Shown here piece by piece: positions 52,251 to 60,447 of a stretch of 64,000 bases of DNA. Where the stretch lies: NCBI GenBank assembly GCA_963696585.1, contig CAVOKW010000010.1, forward strand, positions 62,001 through 126,000, given 5' to 3'. The notes below the pieces were generated by a model, which did not search any database, was not told where the DNA came from, and was given only the letters and a program-made list of their open reading frames with translations. Each line of letters opens with the position of its first letter. Positions within the stretch are counted from its first letter, which is position 1. The translations under genes were made by a program, and so were the position numbers. The stretch is from Parvibaculum sp963696585 (GTDB taxonomy: Bacteria > Pseudomonadota > Alphaproteobacteria > Parvibaculales > Parvibaculaceae).

Positions 52251-53162
52251 ATGCCGGACAATGTGCTGCCCGAAGTTGCTGCCCGTCCACGCCGTAGCGT
52301 ACTTTACATGCCAGGCTCCAATGCGCGGGCGCTGGAAAAGGCGCGTGATATCCCCGCCGATGCGTTGATCCTTGATCTGGAAGATGCCGTCGCGCCTGAT
52401 GCCAAGGCCGAGGCGCGGGCTCAGGTCTGTGAGGCGGTCAAGGCTGGCGGCTATGGGCGTCGCGAAATCATTATCCGCGCCAATGGTCTCGACACGCCCT
52501 GGGGGCTTGATGACATCAAGGCTGCGGTGGCGGCAGGCCCGGACGGCATTCTCGTGCCAAAAATCAATTCGCCTGAAGACGTGATGCGGGCGCAGTCAGC
52601 GATGGACAAGGCGGGCGCGGCATCGGGCATGGCGCTCTGGTGCATGATCGAGACGCCGCTCGCGCTCCTGAACATCCAGTCGATTGCCGCCATGGCGCGT
52701 GGCGCTGGCGCGCGCATGACGGTCTGGGTCATGGGCACCAATGACATTGCCAAGGAATTGCGCTGCGCCCACACTCCTGATCGGGTGCCGATGATGACAT
52801 CGCTCGGGCTCGCGCTGCTGGCGGCGCGCGCCTACGGGATCGTTATCCTTGATGGCGTCTATAACGACATCAAGGACGAGGCCGGATTTCTCGCCATGTG
52901 CGAGCAGGGGCGTGATCTGGGTTTTGACGGCAAGACCCTCATCCACCCTTCACAGGTGGGACCCTGCAATGTCGTGTTCTCGCCTGATGCTGAAACGGTG
53001 GCCTTTGCGCGCAAAACGATTGAGGCGTTTGAGCTGCCCGAAAACAGGGGCAAGGGCGTCTTGAAGGTGGATGGCCGCATGGTTGAAATCCTGCATGCCG
53101 AAATTGCGCGCCGAACGGTTGCGATTGCCGATGCGATTGCGGAAATGGAAAGCGCCGCCTAA
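52251..53162 (+). CDS. CoA-ester lyase of the HpcH/HpaI (CitE/Mcl) family
   Basis: 303 residues from the ATG at 52251. TIM-barrel blocks are RRSVLYMPGSN, LILDLEDAVAPDAK with the metal-binding Glu/Asp, and ALWCMIETPLALLN. The C-terminal DGKTLIHPSQV is typical. It most resembles the Mcl2-like branch, (3S)-malyl-CoA thioesterase or a citramalyl/malyl-CoA lyase. The mesaconyl-CoA-hydratase-like gene 440 bases downstream supports a place in the ethylmalonyl-CoA pathway or C4/C5 dicarboxyl-CoA turnover. Lyase and thioesterase cannot be told apart by eye. It converges on the TfoX-like gene with a four-base overlap. Confidence 0.88.
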   Translation: MPDNVLPEVAARPRRSVLYMPGSNARALEKARDIPADALILDLEDAVAPDAKAEARAQVCEAVKAGGYGRREIIIRANGLDTPWGLDDIKAAVAAGPDGILVPKINSPEDVMRAQSAMDKAGAASGMALWCMIETPLALLNIQSIAAMARGAGARMTVWVMGTNDIAKELRCAHTPDRVPMMTSLGLALLAARAYGIVILDGVYNDIKDEAGFLAMCEQGRDLGFDGKTLIHPSQVGPCNVVFSPDAETVAFARKTIEAFELPENRGKGVLKVDGRMVEILHAEIARRTVAIADAIAEMESAA

Positions 53163-53545
53163 CGGGCCTTTTTATTTCCTGCCTTTGTCTTTGCCTTGGC
53201 CGCGGCTTTCGAGGATTGCTTGTCGGGATTGCCGGCCGCGCGGGCGGCAAGCCTGGCCCATTCGATCAGACTGTCTTCGTCATCAAGGATTGCGTCCGGC
53301 ACGGTATAATATTTATGGACTTCAACGATGCGGTCAGCCTTGGCATAGGAAAAGGGCGTGCAGCCAGCCTCGATATAGGCGTTGCGGGTTTCTTCATTGA
53401 CGGCAAAATAGAGCGCCTCGTCGGTCATCATGGCGAATTGGAGCCCGCGCCATTTCAGCGTCTTCAAGCCAAACAGACGGCCTTTGCCGATGTCACCCAT
53501 CGGCATGAGAACATCGCAGAGATAGTCCAGATAATCGTCTCCCAT
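53159..53545 (-). CDS. TfoX/Sxy N-terminal domain protein
   Basis: 128 residues from the ATG at 53545 (AAGGA eight bases upstream; an ATG at 53554 has poor spacing). The TfoX_N fold is shown by GKGRLFGLKTLKWRGLQFAMM, ALYFAVNE, CTPFSYAK and YYTVPDAILDDEDSLIEWA. The last 20 residues form a Lys/Ala-rich tail. Single-domain homologues in Alphaproteobacteria have no proven link to competence. It lies between the lyase and MaoC genes on the opposite strand. Confidence 0.85.
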   Translation of the reverse strand: MGDDYLDYLCDVLMPMGDIGKGRLFGLKTLKWRGLQFAMMTDEALYFAVNEETRNAYIEAGCTPFSYAKADRIVEVHKYYTVPDAILDDEDSLIEWARLAARAAGNPDKQSSKAAAKAKTKAGNKKAR

Positions 53546-53598
53546 GAGACGCATCCTTTCCGGCCCGCAAGGGCTTGCTTGAACAAAGAGACCAGAGC

Positions 53599-54654
53599 AT
53601 GACCAGCAAAACCAATGCGGGCAATTTCTTTGAGGACTTCAAGGTTGGTCAAGTGCTCGATCATGCCACGCCACGCACAGTGAGCGTTGGTGACCGGGCG
53701 CTTTACCAGGCGCTGTTTGGTTCCCGGTTCTCGTTGCAATCATCCGACGAAGTGGCGCGCGCCGCCGGCTATGAGACCGCGCCGCTTGATGATCTTCTTG
53801 CCTTTCATGTCGTTTTTGGCAAAACCGTGCCGGATATTTCGCTCAATGCGGTGGCCAATCTCGGCTATGCCGATTGTCATTTTCTCAAGCCGGTATTTCC
53901 CGGCGACACGCTTTCGACAAGCTCCAAGGTTATCGGGCTGAAGGAGAATTCGGGCGGTGACACGGGCGTTGTCTATGTCCGTTCCACCGGACGCAATCAG
54001 CGTGGTGAAAGCGTGATCGACTATGTGCGCTGGGTCATGGTGCGCAAGCGTGATGTGGCCTCCCCGGCACCGGAAGCCGATGTGCCGCATTTGCCCGATG
54101 CGGTCGCGCCTGAGCATCTGAAGCTGCCAATCGGGGTTTCCTTTGCGGGATTTGATCTTGCGGCGTCGGGCAGCCCCCATCTCTGGGACGACTATCAGGT
54201 CGGTGAGAAGATCGACCATGTCGATGGGTCGACCATTGAGGAGGCCGAGCACATGATGGCGACGCGGCTTTACCAAAATACGGCGAAAGTCCATTTCAAC
54301 CAGTTCACCGAGGGGAAGGGCCGTTTCGGGCGTCGTCTGATCTATGGCGGTCATGTGATTTCTCTGGCACGGGCGATTTCTTTCAATGGACTTGGCAATG
54401 GTGTTCTGATCGCTGCCATCAATGCCGGGCGTCATGTTGCGCCCTGCTTTGCGGGCGACACGGTTTTTGCCTGGTCGGAAATTGTCGCCAAGGCGGCGCT
54501 TGCCGGACGCAATGACATCGGGGCGCTGCGCATCCGGACCTTCGCCACCAAAGACCGACCCTGCCATGACTTTCCCGGCGCCCGCGAAAAGGGCTATGAG
54601 GATGGTGTCATTCTGGATTTTGACTATTGGGTCTTGATGCCGCGCCGCGCCTGA
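53599..54654 (+). CDS. mch: MaoC-family dehydratase, probable mesaconyl-CoA hydratase
   Basis: 351 residues from the ATG at 53599 (an in-frame TTG at 53575 adds eight residues). Two hotdog domains of MaoC type are fused: the first with GYADCHFLKPVFPGDTL, the second with FTEGKGRFGRRLIYGGHVISLARA. Length and this double-hotdog layout match mesaconyl-C1-CoA hydratase (beta-methylmalyl-CoA dehydratase) of the ethylmalonyl-CoA pathway. The adjacent Mcl-like lyase supports the call. The other pathway genes (ccr, ecm, mcd) are not in the window. Confidence 0.85.
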   Translation: MTSKTNAGNFFEDFKVGQVLDHATPRTVSVGDRALYQALFGSRFSLQSSDEVARAAGYETAPLDDLLAFHVVFGKTVPDISLNAVANLGYADCHFLKPVFPGDTLSTSSKVIGLKENSGGDTGVVYVRSTGRNQRGESVIDYVRWVMVRKRDVASPAPEADVPHLPDAVAPEHLKLPIGVSFAGFDLAASGSPHLWDDYQVGEKIDHVDGSTIEEAEHMMATRLYQNTAKVHFNQFTEGKGRFGRRLIYGGHVISLARAISFNGLGNGVLIAAINAGRHVAPCFAGDTVFAWSEIVAKAALAGRNDIGALRIRTFATKDRPCHDFPGAREKGYEDGVILDFDYWVLMPRRA

Positions 54655-54681
54655 GTATGAGAACAACTCGCAACTTTATCG

Positions 54682-54710
54682 TTGGACTTGTCCGCAAGCC
54701 GCGCTAACTC
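54682..54710 (+). promoter_or_regulatory. Possible promoter for sdhCDAB
   Basis: TTGGAC (54682-54687) and TAACTC (54705-54710) are 17 bases apart, about 105 bases before sdhC. The same GCTAACT string occurs in the possible mmsA promoter. Weak, sequence-only evidence. Confidence 0.25.
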
Positions 54711-54814
54711 AATTTCCGGTCTCGGACACAGATATTTGCCTTGCGCTGAGCCGCGCGATAAACAACAAACAGATCAACGTCCCTCCACTGCTTGCCCAAG
54801 CCGGGGTTCCAGAA

Positions 54815-55219
54815 ATGGCTGATACCCAACAGGCCGCAAGGCCGCTTTCGCCGCATCTTCAAATCTACCGCCGAACGCTGACGATGATGCTTTCCATCAT
54901 TCATCGCATCACCGGGGTGGGGCTTTATGCTGGTACGCTGTTTCTGGCGGCCTGGCTCATTGCGCTTGCCTCTGGTCCCGCCGCCTATGGCGTGTTCATG
55001 GAACTGGCGGGCAGCCTGATCGGTCGTTTTATCATGTTCGGCTACACATGGGCGCTGATCCATCACATGCTTGGCGGGCTTCGCCATTTCGTTTGGGATA
55101 CGGGTCGCGGCTTCAATCTGACGGTTGTCGAATTAATGGCCTGGGCGCATGTGCTGGGTTCGGCGGGGCTGACGGTTTTTGTCTGGTGGCTTGGCTACAA
55201 GATGCTGGGAGTGATGTGA
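54815..55219 (+). CDS. sdhC: Succinate dehydrogenase cytochrome b556 subunit
   Basis: 134 residues with three helices. The signature RPLSPHLQIYR and SIIHRITGVGLYAG, including the quinone-site Ser/Arg and a heme-binding His in HHMLGGLRHFVWD, are clear. It anchors SdhAB in the membrane and overlaps sdhD by one base. Confidence 0.96.
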   Translation: MADTQQAARPLSPHLQIYRRTLTMMLSIIHRITGVGLYAGTLFLAAWLIALASGPAAYGVFMELAGSLIGRFIMFGYTWALIHHMLGGLRHFVWDTGRGFNLTVVELMAWAHVLGSAGLTVFVWWLGYKMLGVM

Positions 55220-55602
55220 TGAGCGATATGCGCACCCCGATGAGCCGCGTTCGCGGTCTTGGTTCAGCCAAATCCGGTTCGGGCCATTTCATTGCCCAGC
55301 GGGCAACCGCTGTGGCGCTCGTTCCACTCAGCCTCTTTCTGTTCGCCCTGCTTGTCGCCCTGACGGGAGCCGATTGGCAAACCGCCCATGACGCGCTGAC
55401 CAATCCGGTTGTTGGCGTGCTCCTGCTCATGTTCATTGGCGTTGGCGTCGTCCACATGCGACTCGGGATGCAGGTCGTGATCGAGGACTATGTGACCTCG
55501 CATGGCACGCGCCTTCTGGCGCTGCTTGCCAATACCTTCTTTTCCATTCTGGTTGGTCTGACCTGCGCTTATGCAGTGCTCAAGATCGGCTTCGGTTCCT
55601 GA
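55219..55602 (+). CDS. sdhD: Succinate dehydrogenase membrane anchor subunit
   Basis: 127 residues from the ATG at 55219, sharing a base with the sdhC stop (TGATG). Three helices; the conserved block SGSGHFIAQRATAVALVPL and HMRLGMQVVIEDY identify the alphaproteobacterial SdhD. It completes the heme b/quinone site of complex II. Confidence 0.95.
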   Translation: MSDMRTPMSRVRGLGSAKSGSGHFIAQRATAVALVPLSLFLFALLVALTGADWQTAHDALTNPVVGVLLLMFIGVGVVHMRLGMQVVIEDYVTSHGTRLLALLANTFFSILVGLTCAYAVLKIGFGS

Positions 55603-55623
55603 TACAACGACGAGAGCGCTCTC

Positions 55624-57420
55624 ATGTCTGCGTCCAAAGCATATAGCTTCAACGATCACACTTATGATGTGGTGGTGGTGGGCGCCGGTGGCGCCGGTCT
55701 TCGCGCGACGCTTGGCTGTGTGGAAAAGGGCTTGAAAACGGCCTGCATCACCAAGGTGTTTCCGACACGCAGCCACACCGTTGCGGCCCAGGGTGGCATT
55801 TCAGCTTCGCTCGGCAATATGGGCCCGGATGACTGGCGCTGGCATATGTATGACACCGTCAAGGGCTCCGACTGGCTTGGCGATCAGGATGCGATTGAAT
55901 ATCTCTGCCGCCATGCGCCGGAAGCCGTTTATGAGCTTGAGCATTTTGGCGTCCCGTTCAGCCGCACTGAAGAAGGCAAGATTTACCAGCGTCCTTTCGG
56001 CGGCATGACGACCAATTTCGGCGAAGGCATTGCCCAGCGCACCTGCGCCGCCGCCGACCGCACGGGTCATGCCATCCTGCACACGCTTTACGGTCAGTCG
56101 GTTCGCCGTCAGGCCGAGTTCTATATCGAGTATTTTGCCATCGACCTCATCATGGATGCGGAAGGCGCCTGCCGCGGCGTGGTCGCCATGGACATGGCAA
56201 CAGGCGAGATGCATCGCTTCTCGGCCTCGCTCGTCATTCTCGCAACGGGCGGTTATGGCCGCGCCTATTTCTCGGCCACGTCGGCCCATACCTGCACGGG
56301 CGATGGCAATGCCATGGTGCTGCGCGCCGGATTGCCACTGCAGGACATGGAGTTTGTGCAGTTCCATCCGACCGGCATTTATGGCGCGGGCTGCCTCATC
56401 ACCGAAGGGGCGCGCGGCGAAGGCGGCTATCTCACCAATTCGGCGGGCGAGCGTTTCATGGAACGCTATGCCCCCAGCGCCAAGGATCTGGCCTCGCGTG
56501 ACGTCGTTTCACGCGCCATGACGGTGGAGATCAAGGAAGGCCGCGGCGTCGGTCCCAACAAGGATCACATTTTCCTGCATCTCGATCATCTTGATCCCAA
56601 GGTGCTGCATGAACGTTTGCCCGGCATTTCGGAATCGGCGCGGATTTTTGCCGGCGTCAATGTGACGAAGGAGCCGATCCCGGTTCTGCCGACCGTGCAT
56701 TACAACATGGGTGGCATTCCGACGAATTTCCATGGCGAAGTGCTGACCCTCAAAGACGGTAATCCCGATACGGTTGTGCCGGGCCTCATGGCCATCGGCG
56801 AAGCGGCCTGCGTGTCGGTTCATGGCGCCAACCGTCTGGGGTCGAACTCGCTCATTGACCTCGTGGTGTTTGGTCGTGCCGCCGGTCTGCGCGCCGCCGA
56901 ACTCGTCGAGCCGGGTGCGCGCCAGCCCGACCTCAAGAAGGATGCCGGCGACAATTCGATTGCGCGGCTCGATCATTTCCGCAACGCCAATGGCGGCACA
57001 CCGACGGCCGAGCTGCGGTTGCAGATGCAGCGCGCCATGCAGGAAGACGTTGCCGTGTTCCGTACCGGCGAAACCCTGGCGCAGGGCCGCCAGCGCGTGC
57101 ATGAAGTCTTTGCCGGGGCGTCCGACATCAAGGTTGCGGATCGCTCGCTTGTCTGGAACTCCGATCTTATCGAGACGCTTGAGTTCGACAATCTCATCGT
57201 GCAGGCGATTGCAACCGTTGAGGGCGCCTGTGGACGTGAAGAAAGCCGTGGCGCCCATGCGCGCGAAGACTTCCCTGAGCGTGACGATGAAAACTGGATG
57301 AAGCACACGCTGTGCTGGGTCGACGACAAGGGCAAGCCGGCGGTCGATTTCCGCCCGGTGCACGCCTTTACGCTTTCCAACGATATTGACTACATCAAGC
57401 CGAAGGCGCGCGTGTACTGA
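55624..57420 (+). CDS. sdhA: Succinate dehydrogenase flavoprotein subunit
   Basis: 598 residues. The FAD-binding VVVGAGGAGLRATLG and the covalent-FAD region RSHTVAAQGG are at the N-terminus. Active-site residues occur in PTVHYNMGGIPTN and in ASRDVVSRAM. It oxidises succinate to fumarate on the cytoplasmic side, and follows sdhD by 21 bases. Confidence 0.98.
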   Translation: MSASKAYSFNDHTYDVVVVGAGGAGLRATLGCVEKGLKTACITKVFPTRSHTVAAQGGISASLGNMGPDDWRWHMYDTVKGSDWLGDQDAIEYLCRHAPEAVYELEHFGVPFSRTEEGKIYQRPFGGMTTNFGEGIAQRTCAAADRTGHAILHTLYGQSVRRQAEFYIEYFAIDLIMDAEGACRGVVAMDMATGEMHRFSASLVILATGGYGRAYFSATSAHTCTGDGNAMVLRAGLPLQDMEFVQFHPTGIYGAGCLITEGARGEGGYLTNSAGERFMERYAPSAKDLASRDVVSRAMTVEIKEGRGVGPNKDHIFLHLDHLDPKVLHERLPGISESARIFAGVNVTKEPIPVLPTVHYNMGGIPTNFHGEVLTLKDGNPDTVVPGLMAIGEAACVSVHGANRLGSNSLIDLVVFGRAAGLRAAELVEPGARQPDLKKDAGDNSIARLDHFRNANGGTPTAELRLQMQRAMQEDVAVFRTGETLAQGRQRVHEVFAGASDIKVADRSLVWNSDLIETLEFDNLIVQAIATVEGACGREESRGAHAREDFPERDDENWMKHTLCWVDDKGKPAVDFRPVHAFTLSNDIDYIKPKARVY

Positions 57421-57447
57421 CGCGACGCCAGGGTGAAGGACTAGATC

Positions 57448-58227
57448 ATGGTTCAGCTTTCTCTGCCGAAGAACTCGACGATCAACAAGGGCAAGACCTT
57501 CAAGGCGCCAAAGGGCACCAGGAAGGTCAAGCGTTTCCGCATCTATCGCTGGAACCCGGATGACGGCAAGAATCCGAGCATCGACACTTATGAAGTCGAT
57601 CTCGCCAAATGCGGTCCGATGGTTCTTGATGCGCTGATCAAGATCAAGAACGAGATCGACTCGACGCTGACTTTCCGCCGCTCCTGCCGCGAAGGCATTT
57701 GCGGTTCGTGTGCGATGAACATCGACGGCACCAACACGCTGGCCTGCACCAAGGGCATTGATGAAGTCTCGGGTGACGTAAAGATCTATCCGCTGCCGCA
57801 TATGCCGGTGGTGAAGGATCTCGTGCCGGATCTCACAAACTTTTATGCGCAACACGCCTCGATTGAGCCGTGGCTGCAGACCAAGACGCCGGAACCGGCA
57901 AAGGAATGGCGTCAGAGCCATGAAGATCGCCAGAAGCTCGACGGTCTTTATGAGTGCATTCTCTGCGCCTGCTGTTCGACATCCTGCCCGAGCTATTGGT
58001 GGAATGGCGACCGCTATCTCGGACCCGCCGTGCTGTTGCAGGCCTATCGCTGGCTCATCGACTCGCGCGATGAAGCAACGGGCGAGCGTCTCGACAATCT
58101 GGAAGATCCGTTCCGGCTTTATCGCTGCCACACCATCATGAATTGCGCCAAGACGTGCCCCAAGGGTTTGAACCCGGCCAAGGCCATCGCCGAAATCAAG
58201 AAGATGATGGTCGAGCGACAGGCCTGA
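57448..58227 (+). CDS. sdhB: Succinate dehydrogenase iron-sulfur subunit
   Basis: 259 residues. The [2Fe-2S] ligands are in SCREGICGSCAMNIDG, and the [4Fe-4S]/[3Fe-4S] ligands in CILCACCSTSCPSYWWN and CHTIMNCAKTCPKGLNP. It carries electrons from SdhA to quinone. It is the last gene of the sdh operon. Confidence 0.98.
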   Translation: MVQLSLPKNSTINKGKTFKAPKGTRKVKRFRIYRWNPDDGKNPSIDTYEVDLAKCGPMVLDALIKIKNEIDSTLTFRRSCREGICGSCAMNIDGTNTLACTKGIDEVSGDVKIYPLPHMPVVKDLVPDLTNFYAQHASIEPWLQTKTPEPAKEWRQSHEDRQKLDGLYECILCACCSTSCPSYWWNGDRYLGPAVLLQAYRWLIDSRDEATGERLDNLEDPFRLYRCHTIMNCAKTCPKGLNPAKAIAEIKKMMVERQA

Positions 58228-58248
58228 GTGGTCACCCCGTTCCAAAGC

Positions 58249-58275
58249 AAAGGCCGTCCCCCCGGGGCGGCCTTT
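58249..58275 (+). terminator. Terminator after sdhB
   Basis: AAAGGCCG-T-CCCC pairs with GGGG-CGGCCTTT around a short loop, ending in TTTCTGCTTG. It separates sdh from the arsenic operon. Confidence 0.8.
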
Positions 58276-58458
58276 CTGCTTGTTGCCCATTCCGGCTTGT
58301 ATTCGCCATCTGGCGCGCGATGGCCTTGCACAAAGCTCAAGGCTGCCTTGATGTCGTCACGGCTTGAGGGATGCGACGGCCGGGGCGGAGCCCACAGCAC
58401 GGCATAAACGACATGACGTTCAAGATTCCGTCGCGGCGGTCTTTGTGCGCCAGAGGGA

Positions 58459-58494
58459 TTGACGATGCGCATCAATTTTATAATACTGGAAGTA
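58459..58494 (+). promoter_or_regulatory. Possible promoter/operator of the arsenic operon
   Basis: TTGACG (58459-58464) and a perfect TATAAT (58479-58484) lie just before the arsR ATG, but only 14 bases apart. The octamer palindrome ATGCGCAT (58465-58472) fills the spacer and could be part of an operator. Transcription from this -10 would give an almost leaderless mRNA. Confidence 0.4.
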
Positions 58495-58829
58495 TGGAAT
58501 CAACTCGGGCTGTAACATTGCTGGGTGCGCTGGCGCAGGAAACCAGACTGGCCATTTTCCGGCTTCTGGTGAGGGCCCATTCGCCGCAAGCCGGGGAGGG
58601 CGGGCTCGGGGCTGGCGACATTGCCAATAGCTTGAAAGTGCCCCCTGCCACCTTGTCCTTCCATCTGAAGGAAATGGCACATGCCGGACTGGTGACGTCC
58701 CGACGCGAGGGACGCGCCATCATCTATAGCGCCGATCTCACCGTGATGCAGGCGCTGACGGGCTTTCTACTGGATGACTGCTGCAAGGGGGCTTGCGGCA
58801 CCCTGGATAAATCAAAAATCTGCTGCTGA
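58494..58829 (+). CDS. arsR: ArsR-family arsenic-responsive repressor
   Basis: 111 residues from the ATG at 58494; upstream in-frame codons lack family similarity. The winged helix has ALAQETRLAIFRLLV and the recognition helix VPPATLSFHLKEMAHAGLV. A cysteine-rich C-terminus (DDCCKGAC and KSKICC) should bind As(III), as in C-terminal-site ArsR proteins. It heads arsR-arsC-aquaglyceroporin and probably represses them. Confidence 0.93.
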   Translation: MESTRAVTLLGALAQETRLAIFRLLVRAHSPQAGEGGLGAGDIANSLKVPPATLSFHLKEMAHAGLVTSRREGRAIIYSADLTVMQALTGFLLDDCCKGACGTLDKSKICC

Positions 58830-58835
58830 GGGATC

Positions 58836-59339
58836 ATGGATCAAACCAAGCCATACAATGTCCTGTTTCTTTGCACCGGCAATTCGGCCCGTTCGATCAT
58901 GGCCGAGGCCTATATGAATGCAACTTATGGGAACAAGTTCCGCGCCTATAGTGCCGGCAGTCATCCTGGAGGAGTCGTCAATCCTTTCGCGCTGGAACTG
59001 CTTTCTGACGCGAATATTCCGACTGAAGGCTTGCGCTCAAAATCCTGGGATGAATATGCGACCGCCGATGCGCCGCATATGAATTTTGTCTTTACGGTTT
59101 GCGATAACGCGGCCGGGGAGACCTGCCCCTTCTGGCCGGGCCAGCCGATGAGTGCGCATTGGCCCTTTGAAGATCCAGCGGCCCTTGGCGGCAGTGATGA
59201 TGTCAAGCGCAAGAAATTCCTTGAGGTCTTTCTGCAAATCAGGCGACGTATTGATCTCTTCGCCAATCTTCCCATCAGTGCGCTGGACGGCTTGTCGCTC
59301 AAACGCAAACTCGACGATATCGGCAAGTCTTCGACATAG
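58836..59339 (+). CDS. arsC: Arsenate reductase of the low-molecular-weight phosphatase class
   Basis: 167 residues. The P-loop C13-TGNSA-R19 follows the CX5R(S) rule. Later cysteines in TVCDNAAGETCPFWPG provide the redox partners, and the acidic residue is in HWPFEDPAAL. It reduces As(V) to As(III). The gene is six bases after arsR and 17 before the aquaporin gene. Confidence 0.93.
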   Translation: MDQTKPYNVLFLCTGNSARSIMAEAYMNATYGNKFRAYSAGSHPGGVVNPFALELLSDANIPTEGLRSKSWDEYATADAPHMNFVFTVCDNAAGETCPFWPGQPMSAHWPFEDPAALGGSDDVKRKKFLEVFLQIRRRIDLFANLPISALDGLSLKRKLDDIGKSST

Positions 59340-59356
59340 AACCGAGACAGGCATTC

Positions 59357-60025
59357 ATGAAATCCGATCCGCTTTTGCGACCGCTCGCTGCCGAGGCGCT
59401 GGGTACGTTTTTGCTGCTTGCCACGGTTGTTGGCTCGGGCATCATGGGACAGCAGATGTCGTCCCTCAATAATGGCGTTGCGCTGCTTGGCAATTCGATT
59501 GCGACGGGCGCCATCCTCTATGTGCTTATCACCATGCTCGGGCCGATCTCGGGGGCGCATTTCAATCCGGCGGTTTCCCTGGTCTTTGCGCTTCGGGGCG
59601 AATTGCCGCTGTCACGCGCGCTCAGCTATATCAGTGTGCAATGCGTGTTCGCGCTGCTTGGTGCCATTGCCGCCCATCAGATGTTTGACATGACCCTGAT
59701 CCAGCATTCCGCCCATATCCGCACGGGCACGGGCCAATGGCTTGGCGAAGTGATTGCCACCTTCACGCTCGTCATCACCATTCTGGGTGCCGTGGCCATG
59801 CGCCCGCGTGAAGTCGCGCCAATGGTCGCGCTCGCCATTGTGGCGGGTTATTGGTTTACGTCATCGACCTCATTTGCCAATCCGGCGGTGACGATTGCGC
59901 GCAGTTTCACCGACACGTTTTCCGGCATTCGCGGGCAGGATGTGGCGGGCTTCATCGCGGCCCAGATGGCAGGCGCCTTTCTGGCGGCCATGGCGGGTCG
60001 CTGGCTCTGGCCCGCTGCGAAGTGA
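59357..60025 (+). CDS. Aquaglyceroporin (MIP family), AqpS-like arsenite channel
   Basis: 222 residues, six helices and two half-helices with the NPA boxes HFNPAVSL and FANPAVTI. In an ars operon this replaces ArsB or Acr3, as described for AqpS of Sinorhizobium meliloti: As(III) made by ArsC leaves down its gradient. No arsenite pump gene is nearby. The substrate is inferred from context. Confidence 0.9.
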   Translation: MKSDPLLRPLAAEALGTFLLLATVVGSGIMGQQMSSLNNGVALLGNSIATGAILYVLITMLGPISGAHFNPAVSLVFALRGELPLSRALSYISVQCVFALLGAIAAHQMFDMTLIQHSAHIRTGTGQWLGEVIATFTLVITILGAVAMRPREVAPMVALAIVAGYWFTSSTSFANPAVTIARSFTDTFSGIRGQDVAGFIAAQMAGAFLAAMAGRWLWPAAK

Positions 60026-60055
60026 TCTTTTCATTTATCGGCGTCTGAACGAAAA

Positions 60056-60085
60056 CGGCCCGCACTCCATGACGGAGGCGGGCCG
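60056..60085 (-). terminator. Terminator of the Ala/Pro/Glu-repeat protein gene
   Basis: CGGCCCGC / GCGGGCCG with a bulged A and inner CTCC/GGAG pairing. On the minus strand it is followed by TTTTC. The A-rich left side suits the minus-strand gene at 60109-60447. Confidence 0.8.
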
Positions 60086-60108
60086 AATGCCGATTTAGTC
60101 GATCAAGC

Positions 60109-60447
60109 TTACTGAGCCGGAGCTGGTTCAGCAGGTGTTTCTTCAGCAGGCGCTGCGCCGTCCATGGCGGGCGCGGCTTCTTCAGCAGGGGCCGCTTCAG
60201 GGGCAGGTGCTGCTTCTTCAGCAGGTGCCGCTTCAGGGGCAGGTGCTGCTTCAGGGGCAGGTGCTGCTTCAGGGGCAGGTGCTGCTTCTTCCGCCGGAGC
60301 GGCCGTTTCAGCAGGCGCCATTTCGTCGGTTGTTGCCGGTGTCTCCATGGCAGCTTCGTCACCGCCCTTATTCGTCATCTTGTAGCCGACCACTGCGATG
60401 ACAGCGATCACGATGACGGCAATAGCTATCTTCATGAAATTCGACAT
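60109..60447 (-). CDS. Membrane-anchored Ala/Pro/Glu-repeat protein
   Basis: 112 residues from the ATG at 60447, which has GAGG nine bases ahead; the longer frame to 60678 has no support. One helix (KIAIAVIVIAVIAVVGY, about 6-22) is followed by an acidic Ala/Pro/Glu region of repeating EAAPAP units. I do not recognise a family; such extended tails usually span space in the periplasm. The repeats are exact at DNA level, suggesting recent expansion. Confidence 0.75.
   Translation of the reverse strand: MSNFMKIAIAVIVIAVIAVVGYKMTNKGGDEAAMETPATTDEMAPAETAAPAEEAAPAPEAAPAPEAAPAPEAAPAEEAAPAPEAAPAEEAAPAMDGAAPAEETPAEPAPAQ
60193..60290. repeat. 18-bp tandem repeats
   Basis: The unit GCTGCTTCAGGGGCAGGT recurs in tandem, three times almost without change at 60229-60282 and as variants on both sides. 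It encodes the APEAAP repeats of the minus-strand gene and could vary in copy number. Confidence 0.85.

Noticed and set aside
51707..52261. 184-codon minus-strand frame in the gap before the CoA-ester lyase
   Set aside because: It overlaps the kinase 3' end, shows no family block and has low-quality codon use outside the overlap.
56509..58290. 593-codon open frame on the minus strand across sdhA/sdhB
   Set aside because: It is antisense to two strongly conserved genes, and its translation has no recognisable domain; it reflects the high-GC third-position bias.
60193..60290. Regular tandem repeats considered as a CRISPR array
   Set aside because: Units are contiguous 18-mers without spacers and are coding in frame; no cas genes are present.
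60164..60385. Silk-like Gly/Ala/Ser repeat frame on the plus strand
   Set aside because: It is the complement of the EAAPAP repeats; the minus-strand gene has a start, a ribosome-binding site and a membrane helix.
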